DNA of 27,886 nt from Chara braunii (GCA_003427395.1 BFEA01000029.1:3004913-3032798), one strand, 5' to 3'; counted from the first letter of the stretch, positions 18,734 to 27,886 are shown. Notes: generated by a model not told the origin, from the letters alone. Program-made: numbers and translations.

Positions 18734-19719
18734 TTACGTGAAATGCCTCTCCTGACCTAGTTTAGATGACTTAACCCAGACTCTATCACCTACCTGAAAG
18801 TTAGAGGGCCGTATGTGCTTATTCTCATATGCGATCATTGCATCCTGAGATTTCCTGATATGTTCAACGGCTTGCTGCAGCATCTGTTCATATTTGACAG
18901 CGAACTCTATGCTGCCAGGTGCTGCAGTGGGTTCTCTTTCTGGTAGCAGAAAATCAAGTGCAGTTTTGGGTTTCCAACCAAGGTGCAGTTGGTTGGGAGG
19001 CTTTCCTGTAGTACTGTGCACTGCGTTGTTATACAAGCTGGCAACGAGAGGTAGTTTCTCGTCCCAGTCGTCCTGACTTGGCTTGATATAATGTCTAAGC
19101 AGGTGCTGTACTACTCGATTCATCTGTTCTGCTTGGCCATTTGACTCAGGGTGATTCCCGGATGTCATTTGGAGCTTCGTGCCCATCTTTTCAGCAGTTG
19201 ATTGCCACAGTTCACTGGTGAATCTCACATCTCTGTCAGTAACATTAGATGTAGGCAAACCGAAGTCACGTACCCAGTTAGCCATAAAGAGTTGGATGAC
19301 GTAGTCAGTTTTAGCATTTTCTGGCATAGCGATTAGTCTAGCATACTTAGAAAAGCGATCCACTATAACAAAGATGTGTCTTTTCCCAGACCTGCTGGTC
19401 ACAAGAGTATCCATTCAGGAATCGGCAAGCGCTTAATCAACCCAAGCGGAGCGTGAGTCCTGGGTTTGTCCCTTTGTCAAACCTGGCAGGTTTCAACGTA
19501 TCTCTTAGCATCTTGCATCATAGAGGGCCACCAAAATTTCTGTACTAAGTTCGCTGGTGTCTTTCTATAGCCAAAATGACCAGTTGCATCATGACATTCT
19601 CCTAAAAATAAACTAAAGATAACCTTTTATTCCCTGCCTTCTCAAGGAACAGCAAGTCATTTACCATCGTGAATTCGTCGGAAGTTACTTTATCTTTCGG
19701 ACGAAATCTACGAATGATC
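18734..19719 (-). pseudogene. Element B integrase: zinc-binding and catalytic core (broken)
   Basis: The H2C2 zinc-binding part appears at about 19610-19470: ECHDATGHFGYRKT, then KFWWPSMMQDAKRYVETCQV and a TGA stop where the last Cys of the motif would normally be. A small deletion near 19412 removes the link to the core. The core (frame 19414-18734) keeps all three acidic positions of the DDE triad: Asp2 (MDTLVTSRSG), Asp60 (NVTDRDVRFTS) and Glu96 (SNGQAEQMNR). The family inserts the cDNA into chromosomes. The core looks preserved, but the stops and the deletion upstream prevent a joined product. Confidence 0.9.
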
Positions 19720-20463
19720 TCAGACATAATTGGATCTTGCTGATAGGCTTCCACCAGTGATCGAGTGTTCGTCAAATATGCCAAACTCGGTTACTAAGGC
19801 CCCCAGATAATCTGCCCTACGTGATAACGCATCAGCCACTTTGTTGTACTCTCCCTTGATTGGATCAAGCTGATAGTCATACATGTCTATTACTTGAATC
19901 CGCCTCTTGAGTGCATCAGAGAGTATCGGCTGTGTCTTTATCCAGCGCAAGGTCTCATGGTCAGATCTTACATAAAAGAATCTACCAAGGAGATAGTGTC
20001 TCCAGTGAAACAACGCTTTATACAAGGCATAGAGCTCACGCTCGTAAGTGGACCTGGCTAGAGTATGAGATGGCATCGTTTTACTCATATACTCGATAGG
20101 TCTCAACTTTTTCCCCTCCTTTTGCGCTAGGACCACGCCTATGCCATATTGGTTGGCGTCTATGGTCACGACAAAGGGCTGATCAGGATCCGGGAGCTTG
20201 AGGACTTCATAGTTTGTTAGAGCATACTTCAATTTCTTGAAGGCTGCTTCACACTCTTCTGTCCATTCCTAAGGGGTGTCAAGTCGAGTTAGATCTATTA
20301 ATGGGGAAGATATAGTATTCTAGTTCTTCACAAACGGACGATAATAGCCCGTCATCCCCAAAAATGGTCTGACCTCAGTAACAGTCTGAGGTCTGGGCCA
20401 TTCACGAATGCTCGCCACCTTTGCATCGTCTGGCCTCAAGGCCCTCAACCCATCTGCTGAAAT
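19720..20463 (-). pseudogene. Element B RT tail and RNase H (broken by stops)
   Basis: Reading on from RT in the same frame gives a thumb/connection region ending in FLGMTGYYRPFVKN, interrupted by TAA (20464-20466), TAG (20320-20322) and TAG (20269-20271). RNase H is open at 20232-19720 with the expected acidic set: Asp25 (TIDANQYGIGVVLAQ), Glu66 (STYERELYALYKA), Asp91 (VRSDHETLRWI) and Asp134 (KVADALSRRAD). It removes the RNA strand of the cDNA hybrid. A frameshift near 19785 separates it from the integrase linker. Confidence 0.92.
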
Positions 20464-21365
20464 TTAATGACCCAAGTACAAGATCTTGGTGCGACCAAAC
20501 TCGCATTTCTCCAAGTTAACCTGGTACTGGTGCTGTCTTAGCAGACCCAACACTATTTTCAAGTGCTCAGCGTGCTCCTCTACAGTCGTACTAAAGATGA
20601 GGATATCATCGAGGTACACGACGATAAACTTATCTAAGTAATCATGAAAGATCATGTTCATTGCGTGCTGGAATGTCCCAGGCGCATTGCATCGGCCGAA
20701 GGGCATCACCACAAACTCATATAGACCGTACCTGGTTTGAAATGCGGTTTTGTGTTGGTCCTCAGGTCTAATAGCAATTTGATGGTATTCGGACTTTAGA
20801 TCTATCTTAGTAAAGTACCGGCATCCTTGCAATCTATCCAGTAGGTTGTCGATGCGGGGTAGGGGCTCTGCGTTTTTAAAAGTGATGGCATTGAGACCCC
20901 TATAATCAATGCACATCCTCAGGGTACCTCCCTTCTTCGGTACGAATAAGACTGGAGCGTCGTAAGGGGAGGTACTAGGCCGAATCCATCCCTTCTCTGT
21001 GAGTTCCTTGAGCTGGCGGCGGAGCTCATCCAACTCCGCAGGAGACATCCTATAGATTCGTCCTCGAGGCACCTTACTACCTGGGACAACCTTTATTGCA
21101 TGGACGACCTCCCTTTCTACCACGCCTGTGGGCTCCTCAAAAAGGTCGGAATATTTTGCGACAACTGAGTTTATCTCTGGGGGTGTTTTAACGGCCTCCC
21201 CTTTTTCAGGGACAAAGACTGGATACATGCCCTCCTCGCGATTCTGCTTATAAATAGTTATAGAAGATGATGCACACATGCACCTGTAGTTTTCTATCAG
21301 ACTGCTAGCTTTAAACTTTTGCAATCTAACAGATCTACCATTGGGCAATTTGTGAATAATACCTT
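20464..21365 (-). pseudogene. Element B reverse transcriptase (nearly intact core, broken context)
   Basis: Frame 21348-20464 is 294 codons and carries the Ty3/gypsy RT signature in order: [56 protein letters not shown] with catalytic Asp183, and VVYLDDILIFS with the catalytic YLDD at 245-248. It ends EKCEFGRTKILYLGH before a TAA stop. Unusual residues are KSEYHQ and PFGRCNAPGTF at otherwise strongly conserved positions, consistent with decay. The protease frame overlaps its start in a different frame, so a single-base indel lies near 21365. A programmed frameshift is possible but less likely given the other breaks. Confidence 0.95.
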
Positions 21366-21921
21366 TCTATCCCAGACAAACTGCGGTTGCGCGACCTCGA
21401 GGTAGTACATACCTAGGAGCATGTCAAAGGGCAGTTCGTCGCTAACCAGAAAGGAGATTTTATGGCTCACTTCCCCTCCTCCATAGGAGAAGGTACAGAC
21501 TACGTCCTTGACATAGTCTTTTACCAACATTTGGTGCTTGTTGGCCAGCGTAGAAGCTACAGTTCTGCTAAGCCGTTGCACTTGGTCCCCTAAGCGCAGT
21601 CTATCCACACAAGCACGACCGATGAAGTTCCGCGTAGAGCCTATGTCTGCGAAGGCGCCAACTTTGCGGCCACCTACATCAACCTCTACCACGAAATGTT
21701 CACCCTTTGGACCTCTACCGATAATCGCCCAAGAATCTCTGGGGTCCTTCCCTGACCACTCAGATTGTAACTCTTCTGGGGACTCAGACACATCTCTCGA
21801 GCAGAGCGTTGGTGAGTCTGAATGTGTCTGCGGGGCGATGTGTGGGCCACTAGCCTTGGCCAACGCCTGAGTGGAGAAGGCAACGTAACCACTTCCGCGC
21901 GAGTAAGAGCGGCTAAACTCC
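21297..21921 (-). pseudogene. Element B aspartic protease (retropepsin-like, altered active site)
   Basis: Frame 21863-21297 carries a retropepsin-like domain: FVVEVDVGGRKVGAFADIGS, with the catalytic Asp at residue 73 (about 21645-21647), then TRNFIG and the C-terminal signature LPFDMLLGMYYLE. The active-site triad reads D-I-G rather than the usual D-S/T-G, and LGMYYLE differs from the usual LGMDWL, so activity is doubtful. It follows gag after an in-frame TAG stop at about 21919-21921. Confidence 0.85.
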
Positions 21922-22031
21922 TACTGGCCCGAGGTTTTTCCCTGCGAAGTGCTCGCAGAAGCATTGCCAGGGTTCGAAGATAAGCCTATCACAGTTGGTG
22001 ATGCCACCTTCGTAGTGACCTTTTTGCCTCG

Positions 22032-22073
22032 GCATGTCCCGGACGTGTGGCCATAGTTGCAACAGTTCATGCA
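22032..22073 (-). other. Element B nucleocapsid zinc knuckle (CCHC)
   Basis: C-MN-C-CNYG-H-TSGT-C at residues 49-62 of frame 22217-21921 has the exact CX2CX4HX4C spacing of RNA-binding Gag knuckles. Confidence 0.92.
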
Positions 22074-22292
22074 AGTACCCCTAGCAACTCGGTCAGGCCA
22101 AACCTCGTAATCTAAACCAAGTTTTACCGAGGCGAGCATTCCTTGGTCACCCTGGCCCGTGGACCGCACTACCTTCTTCTTTCCGGTCCCCCTAGCCTTT
22201 TCTTTGATGGGTGCCACGACTCCCCCATCCGAAGTCTCATTGGCCCATCTTGCTCTGTCTCCTCCCCTAAGTCTGGGAACTCGTCAATCTCA

Positions 22293-22667
22293 GGGAGAAC
22301 ACCTTGCCATCATGAAAACACCTGCTGTTACCATAGTAGCTGCATGAATCAGAGCTGATACTGGGGTACGGCCCTCCATAGCGTCCGGTAGCCAAGTATG
22401 GAGTCCTATTTGTGCGGATTTTCCTACAGCTCCAATAAAGAGTTAAACACAAATAGCAGCTAGTGCATGAATTTTCATATTAAAAAAAATGAAAGAAGGT
22501 TCCCACACAAAGGCACTAGCACAAGCAAAAATGGTTGAAAAGTCTACTGTTTGAAAAATAGCAAAACAACCCATAATACCAAGAGCTAATCCAAAATCAC
22601 CTACTCGATTCACAAGCATTGCTTTAATAGCTGCTTTATTTGCTTGAAGTCGTGTAAACCAAAAATT
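22293..22667 (-). pseudogene. nad5: Nuclear copy of mitochondrial nad5 exon fragment (NUMT) inside gag
   Basis: Minus-strand translation gives [50 protein letters not shown], then after a stop [20 protein letters not shown] and [12 protein letters not shown]. This is the strongly conserved middle of NADH dehydrogenase subunit 5 (respiratory complex I) as encoded by plant mitochondria, not the plastid NdhF homologue. The block is visibly more A/T-rich than the gag around it. A TAA stop lies within it (about 22440-22445), so it is non-functional. Gag reads up to one side and Gag-like sequence resumes on the other, so a mitochondrial DNA piece was inserted into an existing retrotransposon, most likely during double-strand-break repair. 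Confidence 0.93.
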
Positions 22668-24201
22668 ATGTTTGACCATCGTGGTCAACAAACATGAGTT
22701 GACCTTTCTTCTTCCAGTCTTGGGGAAACTTCTTCCTCCTACCATCTACTGGTCCCTGATGAGGGGACCCAAGCTTTGCCTTTATATCTAAGGCCTTCTT
22801 GCTGAAAGAAGCAAAGTCATGTTGGTCTATATAGGCCTCATCGACCAGTTTATTCTTGACGTCTCTAGGTAAACATCACAAATAATCTGTGAGGAGTACC
22901 TGTGGGTTATACTGCACACCCGGTACCACGATCAACCTTTCTACGGCGTCTGTGACTTCGCGAACAGTCTGGTACCTTTTGGTACTCAGACTGTTGATCG
23001 CGTCGGTGGCCTTTTGAGCACCTTGCGGGTCGTGCCACCTAGCATACACAGTCCGTACGAAATGTTCCAATGTCTGAGACCAGGCATCGAAATTCTGACC
23101 ATAGCCCTGTTGCTGCACTAGACCATTTAACCAGCGTGTTGCTGATCCTTCTAAAAAGGAGGCAGCCACTATGACTTCCTGCTCTGGCCTGGTAAGCTTG
23201 TGCCTCACATAGGTAGGCACAGTCCTTACCTAGGTGTCCAGGTCCTCATCCTTCTTTTTGTCGCTAGAGAAGGGCTTAGGACTCAACACGCGGATCTTGG
23301 GCATCCACTGCATGGGTTGCATGGGCCCAGGTGATTGCTGCAGTGGCTGCATAGCCACCGAAACAGGTTGCTGCACACTAACCTGGGCCTGGCTTGATAG
23401 TGGGACTGTAGTAACCACTGTCGTTGATGGTACGGCTGAGACTCTATGAACCGGACCGCTAGTTGCTATGTAACCACCCGGAGGGGGCATGCCAAACATG
23501 GGTGAGAATGATGGCCCTACCGGCGGCAGCGTCACTGGTGGACCCGCTCCCGAAGGGGGAGCTACAACAAACTGAGGTTGCCTCATCAATGGATGAGGAG
23601 CCTGTAATGCAGCCAGAATTCGTTTCTGGCCTGCCACTAGTTCAGCCAACACCTCCTGCTGAACTACTTGCGTCTTCGCCACACACAGGAGCGAATTATG
23701 CAGTGCTCGCATCGCAGGATCAAGTGTTGACTCATCTAGTGCTTCTAGCTTGCCTAGCTCCTGCAATCTACTACCTAGTCTAGCTTTCCTCATTATAGCT
23801 CTCCTTCTCCTCTCTGCTGCTTCATCCAACTGCCGCTGTAAGTCATCCTGAAGTTCTTCTGCTTGGAGGATCTCATAAGCCTCCGGTGTGAGTTGAGTCT
23901 GCTGGCTGACTTGCAAGCAAGCACTCTGGCTAATGGAAACCCGAGAACCACTCTGACTAACTCCTGACAAAGTGGCCTGTGAAGAAGCCTGCGACATGGT
24001 AGAGGAAGTAGCCATGGTCGTACCGGTACTAGCTGTAGTCCTAGACCTGGCGCTGGCCGTAGCGTCCCTCTCTCTCCTTGCTGCTGCTCTCTCTCTAGCC
24101 TCTCTCCGCAGTCTCCTCTCGTCTCTTGGACCTAACTCTAGGAAAGTCAAAGGTCGACTGAGAGCAGTTTTACGAGTAGTCCTAAGGTCGTCCACTAACA
24201 A

Positions 24202-25436
24202 CTCCTCCTCACTAGTGCTTGCATCACTCGTGAGCTACAGTGTGTGTGATCTAAACTAGAATCCACACTGAATCCTACCTCAGCATGATACACAACCAAT
24301 TATAATGCACAACTAAATTCGGTCGGCCTGGACAAAAACAGTTAGGTGGTTAGGTGTCAACCAATGTCAGATCCTACAGAAGATATTAAATCTATTTTTA
24401 GATTACTCTAATACAGATGGCATTGTCTGTCAGTTGTTAGTCAAGTCCGTAACAACTAAATAATCAAAAATAAAAATAACATCTCCTGCAGAGATGTATG
24501 CTGGATGGCAGTTTATCTAATTAGTGCCACAGCGAATAGTTATTGGAATCCAACCCTCACCCTGCATCCCTCTTGAGTGGTCGCTTTGTGTCGACGCCCT
24601 GAGCATCTGGTTGAGCAGCGTGTCGAAGGTGTGCAATCCGGCCCACCCCTGTGCCCTAAGTCAACGCCGAACCTGCCAGCCCCTGCACTTCATTTATCCT
24701 CGCATGCAACGAGCCTTACACCCGGTTTGATCTGGCTGATCAGGAGGCATTTAAGGAGATCCCCCGTAACTCCTCAGGAATTATTTAACGTTGCAGACAG
24801 GACGACGATCACAGCCAGAATCAACACCGAGTCCCCGCCAGAAATGTTTAAAGACGGTCTGGTAAGCATCTGTTCAGGATGGCATGCCCTGCATAACCTC
24901 TATTGCGCAGCAGCAGAACCAAGGACTTGCGGCGAAGCATGCGTGTACTAGTCCCAGCGGGTTGGCATGGTGACCGTGACCCGAGTGCTTCGTCCAGGGC
25001 CCTTCAGAGGCATCGCCCGTTTCCCACTCTCAAGGTTGAGCGCTCGTGACACCTCACATTGAGAGGACTCTCAAGACAAGACTCACTTCCTCACGGTAAG
25101 AAGCAATGAAGAGGGTAGATAAGGAAGGAGGCAACGTACCTCATAATGCTGCCCCCAACCACAGGTTTCTCACCGGCAACCTGATGTGCATTTATGATGA
25201 CCGGTCTTTGCCTCGGCACAACCCACAGCGGAATGTAGTTCCACCTCGGCTTAAATGTCACATCAGCGAGCTCTCATCATCCAGTGTACACCCCTAATGT
25301 CACCACATAGCTTCCTGGCGCGCCCACACGACCCTGGGCCGCCTTACGTTCAACGCCCAAGCCTTATCACTGCCTCACACCTCATGCGAAGCGCCGAACA
25401 GCAAATGCGAAGAACCAATGAGCGCAGTTCGAACCA
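24202..25436 (-). mobile_element. Leader of element B
   Basis: About 1.2 kb of untranslated leader between the PBS and gag. Positions 24643 to about 25250 align with the leader of element C (7312 back to about 6690, opposite strand). No protein is recognised. An A/T-rich, low-complexity stretch lies at about 24360-24480. Confidence 0.75.
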
Positions 25437-25448
25437 GCTCCGATACCA
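25437..25448 (-). other. Primer-binding site of element B (tRNA-iMet)
   Basis: The minus strand reads TGGTATCGGAGC, 3 bases after the LTR end at 25452. Identical to the sites of A and C. Confidence 0.9.
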
Positions 25449-26067
25449 AATTGCAAGGAAAATGAACAGAAGCGAGATCACAATATTCAGATTGCACAAT
25501 CACATTGAAAGCCAAATCGTAACACAGTGTTCGGGAAGCAGCATTGCACCAATGTAACACCAATCGAGAATCATAGCACTGAAAGTCAATGTCAATGTGA
25601 GCTTGCTCTCGCCACCACCAACATATGTATCCAGTCTCTATCTCCCTACCTTGCGCTCGACGCCCAGCCTACTCCCTACACAGCTACTACTAGCCTACTA
25701 ATTGGCAATGCAACTGTTGACGTCAGCAGCACCCGAAGTACTTGAAGATGTCGCCCGTGCAGAACCATCGCCAATACCAGGTATGTGCCCTCACATCATC
25801 ATCACCATCCTTCTGTCTCCCCCTTGACTCTCTCCCACGTCTCCCTTTGTTGTACACCCGAAGACCACCCCTGCGCCTCACTGTATGTCCAAGCCCACAG
25901 CCAGCTATGGAGGCTGGGCTATGGCGCTGCCCTCAGCAGCGCCCTTCTTCACCACACGACCGCACGTGCGCAGCCTCTTGCTCCAATGCCAGCAGGCAGC
26001 ATGCGAGCTATCGCTCCAGCAGCGCTGCCGCCAGCCAGCAAGTGCCCGAATGAGGCTGGCCAGGGAG

Positions 26068-26092
26068 AGCTCTTTCCTATTTGGAAAGAGCT
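26068..26092 (-). other. LTR B hairpin 2 (5' copy)
   Basis: Perfect 10-bp inverted repeat AGCTCTTTCC - TATTT - GGAAAGAGCT, counterpart of 17887-17911 and of the element C hairpin at 5891-5917. Confidence 0.85.
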
Positions 26093-26382
26093 GGCCTGCT
26101 CGCGCAGCCTGGCTGGGCTGGGCCTGGGCCCAGAAGCTTCCGGTAGGCCCCAGGATGCTGCGCTTGTGTTCAGCTACTGGGCCTCTTGCGGTTGGGCCTC
26201 CCAACTGTTAGTGTATGATGCTGCGATTCTCGCCCAGGGCCTGCATTCTTTGGAAAAGCCCCAAAGGCCGTGGAAATGTCCTTGTTGCTCGGCCTGGGTT
26301 TCTCTCAACGAACTGACGCGTCACAACTGCCTGGACCCCAAATATGAATTTGACAGCCAAGGGCCTCTTGTGATATGTTAAG

Positions 26383-26402
26383 CCCGCCTTCACTTAGGCC
26401 GG
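26383..26402 (-). other. LTR B hairpin 1 (5' copy)
   Basis: Inverted repeat CCCGCCTT - CACTT - AGGCCGGG, with mismatches in the right arm. The 3' LTR copy (18202-18221) has AGGGCGGG and pairs better. In element C the equivalent is perfect. Confidence 0.75.
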
Positions 26403-26775
26403 GCACTCTTGCAACAGGGGCCCCTCAGGCCTGCCGAGGACCCAGATCCTCGCATTTTTCTCACCTCAGGTTCAAGAGATCTTCCCAAATCCTTTATACC
26501 TGTTTTACTGTTCAGGACCGTGAAATATGTAAATTGATCTAATTGAGGCATTTTTTTGGTACTTTTTTGTTGTTGTTTTTTCGTGATTGTTCGCCAGTTT
26601 CTTTGACTACGATATTCCAAAATTTTGGATTCATTTTTAAGATTGAGAACATTCTCAATTGACTATGAAAAACGTTTCGGCTTTTTCGAAGACCCTTAGT
26701 TCAAGTTGGAAGTGGCAATGCCCTCCTTCCCGTCGAAAAGACTCGGTATTGCAGTGTGTGTGAGTGCATTTTCCT

Positions 26776-26802
26776 CTCTCCCTCTCTCCCTCTCTCCCTC
26801 GC
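26776..26802. repeat. (CTCTCCCT)n short tandem repeat
   Basis: Three to four short CTCTCCCT-type units just before the CA microsatellite. Confidence 0.8.
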
Positions 26803-26840
26803 AGACAGTCTGTCGCAGTCACCCTTTTTTCTTGTGTTTT

Positions 26841-26841
<1 letters not shown>

Positions 26842-26914
<73 letters not shown>
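26842..26914. repeat. (CA)n microsatellite
   Basis: A pure CA dinucleotide run of 73 bases. GTGTGTGAGTGCAT before it (26754-26767) and GCGTGTGAGTGCAT after it (26916-26929) share GTGTGAGTGCAT, so the repeat sits between two short direct repeats. Confidence 0.98.
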
Positions 26915-26917
<3 letters not shown>

Positions 26918-27300
26918 GTGTGAGTGCATCTGCTAAAGGTTGTAATACCTGCATGCTGCGACCAGTTGAGTGGCAGCACATGACCATGGGAAACGTATCC
27001 GCAATCGCTGCATGCCTCTCAAATAGCATTAGAACTTAGAAGCAAGCTGGCTAGAACAGAGATAAGGAAAAAAAGAAATCATGACAGATTGTCGTGACGT
27101 CCTTGCACCGACTCATCACGAGGCTGAACCCTGAACAATCTGCAGAAGCCCCATGTTGATGTTTAGAGTCAAGCAGCGGGCCAACACTGGTGACGCGATA
27201 CAGAACAACCTGAGGGCCAGCCATGAAAAGCAATGGAGCACCAACAAGCGATGAAGAGCAAAGTAGATCATCAGCTGTTCACACCATAAGACGGGCTCCT

Positions 27301-27540
27301 TTTTTTTTCTTTTTTTTTTTGTTTGTTTGTTTGTTTGTTTGTTTGTTTGTTTTGTTTTTTGTTTGCTTGCGACACAGGCAGTGGGTTTGAGTCCTGGCTG
27401 GCTTGATTAAGTGCGCCGGCACTTGCTATAATGCCGCGCTTGGAATCCGCGAAACTGGACTCCAGCTCATTCACATCCCCGGCCTGTACCCCACAGGGGG
27501 GATGGTCGTAAGGCTGTGTAGATGTTGTAGGAGAGGTCAC
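27301..27540 (-). mobile_element. Possible retroposon 3' end with (CAAA)n/A-rich tail
   Basis: A T-rich block (27301-27320) followed by (GTTT)n (27321-27360) is, on the minus strand, an A-rich tail of (CAAA)n type as seen at the 3' ends of many LINE and SINE families. The minus-strand sequence just upstream (about 27540-27361) contains a near-palindrome AAGTGCGCCGGCACTT (plus sense, about 27410-27425). No reverse-transcriptase domain, clear pol III boxes or target-site duplication were found, so the family is unknown. Confidence 0.35.
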
Positions 27541-27604
27541 GCCCGTTGAGCGTCCTGCTGGCTGTGCTCATGACACAAAAATACAAGTCGAACTCTTACA
27601 GACT

Positions 27605-27635
27605 GGAGGTTCACATAGGCCAGTCCACATAGCAT
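27605..27635 (+). repeat. Direct repeat, copy 1 (about 30 bp)
   Basis: GGAGGTTCACATAGGCCAG then TCCACATAGCAT. It matches 27816-27845 with two substitutions and one single-base indel. Shorter CACATAGCA units recur between the copies (for example 27720). Confidence 0.85.
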
Positions 27636-27815
27636 CGCCCACATACCCCAGATTGTACCACCCAGCTCATGTAGCATCACCCACCTGCAACACATTGTAC
27701 CACCCCGCCCACACTGTACCCACATAGCACCTCGCAGCCGGTGAGCATTGTCTGTGTGTCTGTCTGCGTTCTTCGATTACATAGCGGTTCTCTCTTGTCT
27801 TTTTGTTTGGGGAAG

Positions 27816-27845
27816 GGAGGTTCACACGGCCAGCCCACATAGCAT
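27816..27845 (+). repeat. Direct repeat, copy 2 (about 30 bp)
   Basis: GGAGGTTCACACGGCCAG then CCCACATAGCAT, 211 bp after copy 1. This may be the start of a longer tandem array that continues beyond the window. Confidence 0.85.
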
Positions 27846-27846
27846 A

Positions 27847-27871
27847 TGAGAGAGAGGGAGAGAGAGAGAGA
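27847..27871. repeat. (GA)n short microsatellite
   Basis: GA-rich run at the right edge of the window, then G-rich sequence. Confidence 0.9.
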
Positions 27872-27886
27872 GGGTGGGGGGAGGGG

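Larger units (their letters stand above)
21922..24201 (-). pseudogene. Element B gag (broken; interrupted by mitochondrial DNA)
   Basis: The N-terminal 323 codons (24201-23230) give an Arg/Glu-rich, Ser/Thr-rich and Gln/Pro-rich region with a likely coiled coil (AYEILQAEELQDDLQRQLDE). There is no ATG in this frame, so the true start is lost or further upstream. A TAG stop ends this part, and capsid sequence resumes in 23220-22876 (TRPEQEVIVAASFLEGSATR, TLEHFVRTVYARW), typical of the retrotransposon Gag family. Gag continues to about 22680, where it is split by about 375 bp of nad5. Past the insert it resumes, with a frameshift, and reaches a CCHC knuckle at 22032-22073. Confidence 0.88.
25452..26454 (-). 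mobile_element. 5' LTR of element B (complete)
   Basis: A complete 1,003-bp LTR: in minus-strand sense it begins TGCGAGGA at 26454 and ends TCCTTGCA at 25452, an 8-bp terminal inverted repeat with one mismatch. The outer 592 bp match the 3' LTR (17682-18273), and the PBS follows the inner end. It holds the transcription start and poly(A) functions of the element. The immediate outer flank is TTTTT (26455-26459), a possible 5-bp target-site duplication; its partner would be in the N gap. Confidence 0.95.

Noticed and set aside
21340-21370. Programmed frameshift between protease and RT in element B
   Set aside because: The frame change could be programmed, but many other stops and frameshifts occur in the element and no clear slippery heptamer was seen, so simple decay is the better reading.
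22443-22745. Possible plastid ndhF rather than mitochondrial nad5
   Set aside because: The residues around [20 protein letters not shown] and [14 protein letters not shown] match the mitochondrial subunit far better than the plastid homologue as I know it.
25742-26381. Open frames within the 5' LTR of element B
   Set aside because: They are repeated in the 3' LTR with changes, lie in an LTR, and show no conserved protein features. Best treated as non-coding LTR sequence.
27380-27410. GGGTTTGAGTCC resembling a tRNA T-arm or pol III B-box on the plus strand
   Set aside because: It does not form a proper T-stem, has one mismatch to the B-box, has no A-box upstream (only the T-rich tail), and is on the wrong strand for the A-tail.
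1-27886. CRISPR array, bacterial operons, intact tRNA or rRNA genes
   Set aside because: No regularly spaced repeats with unique spacers, no bacterial-type gene packing, and no cloverleaf or rRNA motifs were seen. The window is eukaryotic repeat DNA.

Overview
This window looks like repeat-rich, intergenic nuclear DNA of a green-lineage eukaryote (streptophyte). The evidence is plant-type Ty3/gypsy LTR retrotransposons primed by initiator-Met tRNA, a chromodomain integrase, a copy of a streptophyte-type mitochondrial nad5 exon, a U2 snRNA retropseudogene, and abundant microsatellites. A charophyte alga or early-diverging land plant would fit, but that is inference. I see no intact host protein-coding gene and no intact element; nearly all recognisable coding sequence is decayed retrotransposon.

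Layout. 1-5377: microsatellites (CT; about 800 bp of TTC/TCC with CTA and CTG blocks), a 94-bp tandem duplication, a long near-perfect hairpin (918-1048), and GC-rich, degenerate, tandemly repetitive DNA with no recognisable gene. 5378-7313: element C, plus strand, consisting of a 1,122-bp LTR with perfect 10-bp terminal inverted repeats, a primer-binding site and part of the leader. It stops abruptly at about 7313. 7314-11776 and beyond: element A, minus strand, joined tail-to-tail to C. It has a reverse-transcriptase 5' half, protease, gag with a zinc knuckle, a leader, a PBS and an LTR whose outer end is uncertain. A U2 snRNA retropseudogene with A-tail and 15-bp target-site duplication (11964-12106) lies in the presumed A LTR. 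12107-16891: GA tracts, a poly(T)-ended SINE-like segment, a 134-bp tandem duplication and otherwise unrecognised DNA. 16892-17681: assembly gap.

About 17.3 kb (in the gap) to 26454: element B, minus strand, a nearly full-length chromovirus of roughly 9.2 kb. From right to left it has a 5' LTR (1,003 bp), PBS, leader, gag, protease, RT, RNase H, integrase, chromodomain, polypurine tract and a 3' LTR partly lost in the gap. The 592 comparable LTR bases differ at 18 positions by hand count. Its gag is split by about 375 bp of mitochondrial nad5 DNA. 26455-27886: CA, GTTT and GA repeats, a possible retroposon tail and a 30-bp direct-repeat pair.

How the parts relate. B and C are diverged members of one family: they share LTR ends, two LTR hairpins, PBS and leader. 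A is a different Ty3/gypsy lineage. Stops and frameshifts in A and B mean neither can make its proteins. The most notable signals are the mitochondrial insertion into gag, the U2 retropseudogene, the A/C tail-to-tail junction, the LTR hairpins conserved between B and C, and the unexplained hairpin at 918-1048. I found no convincing new multi-gene system.
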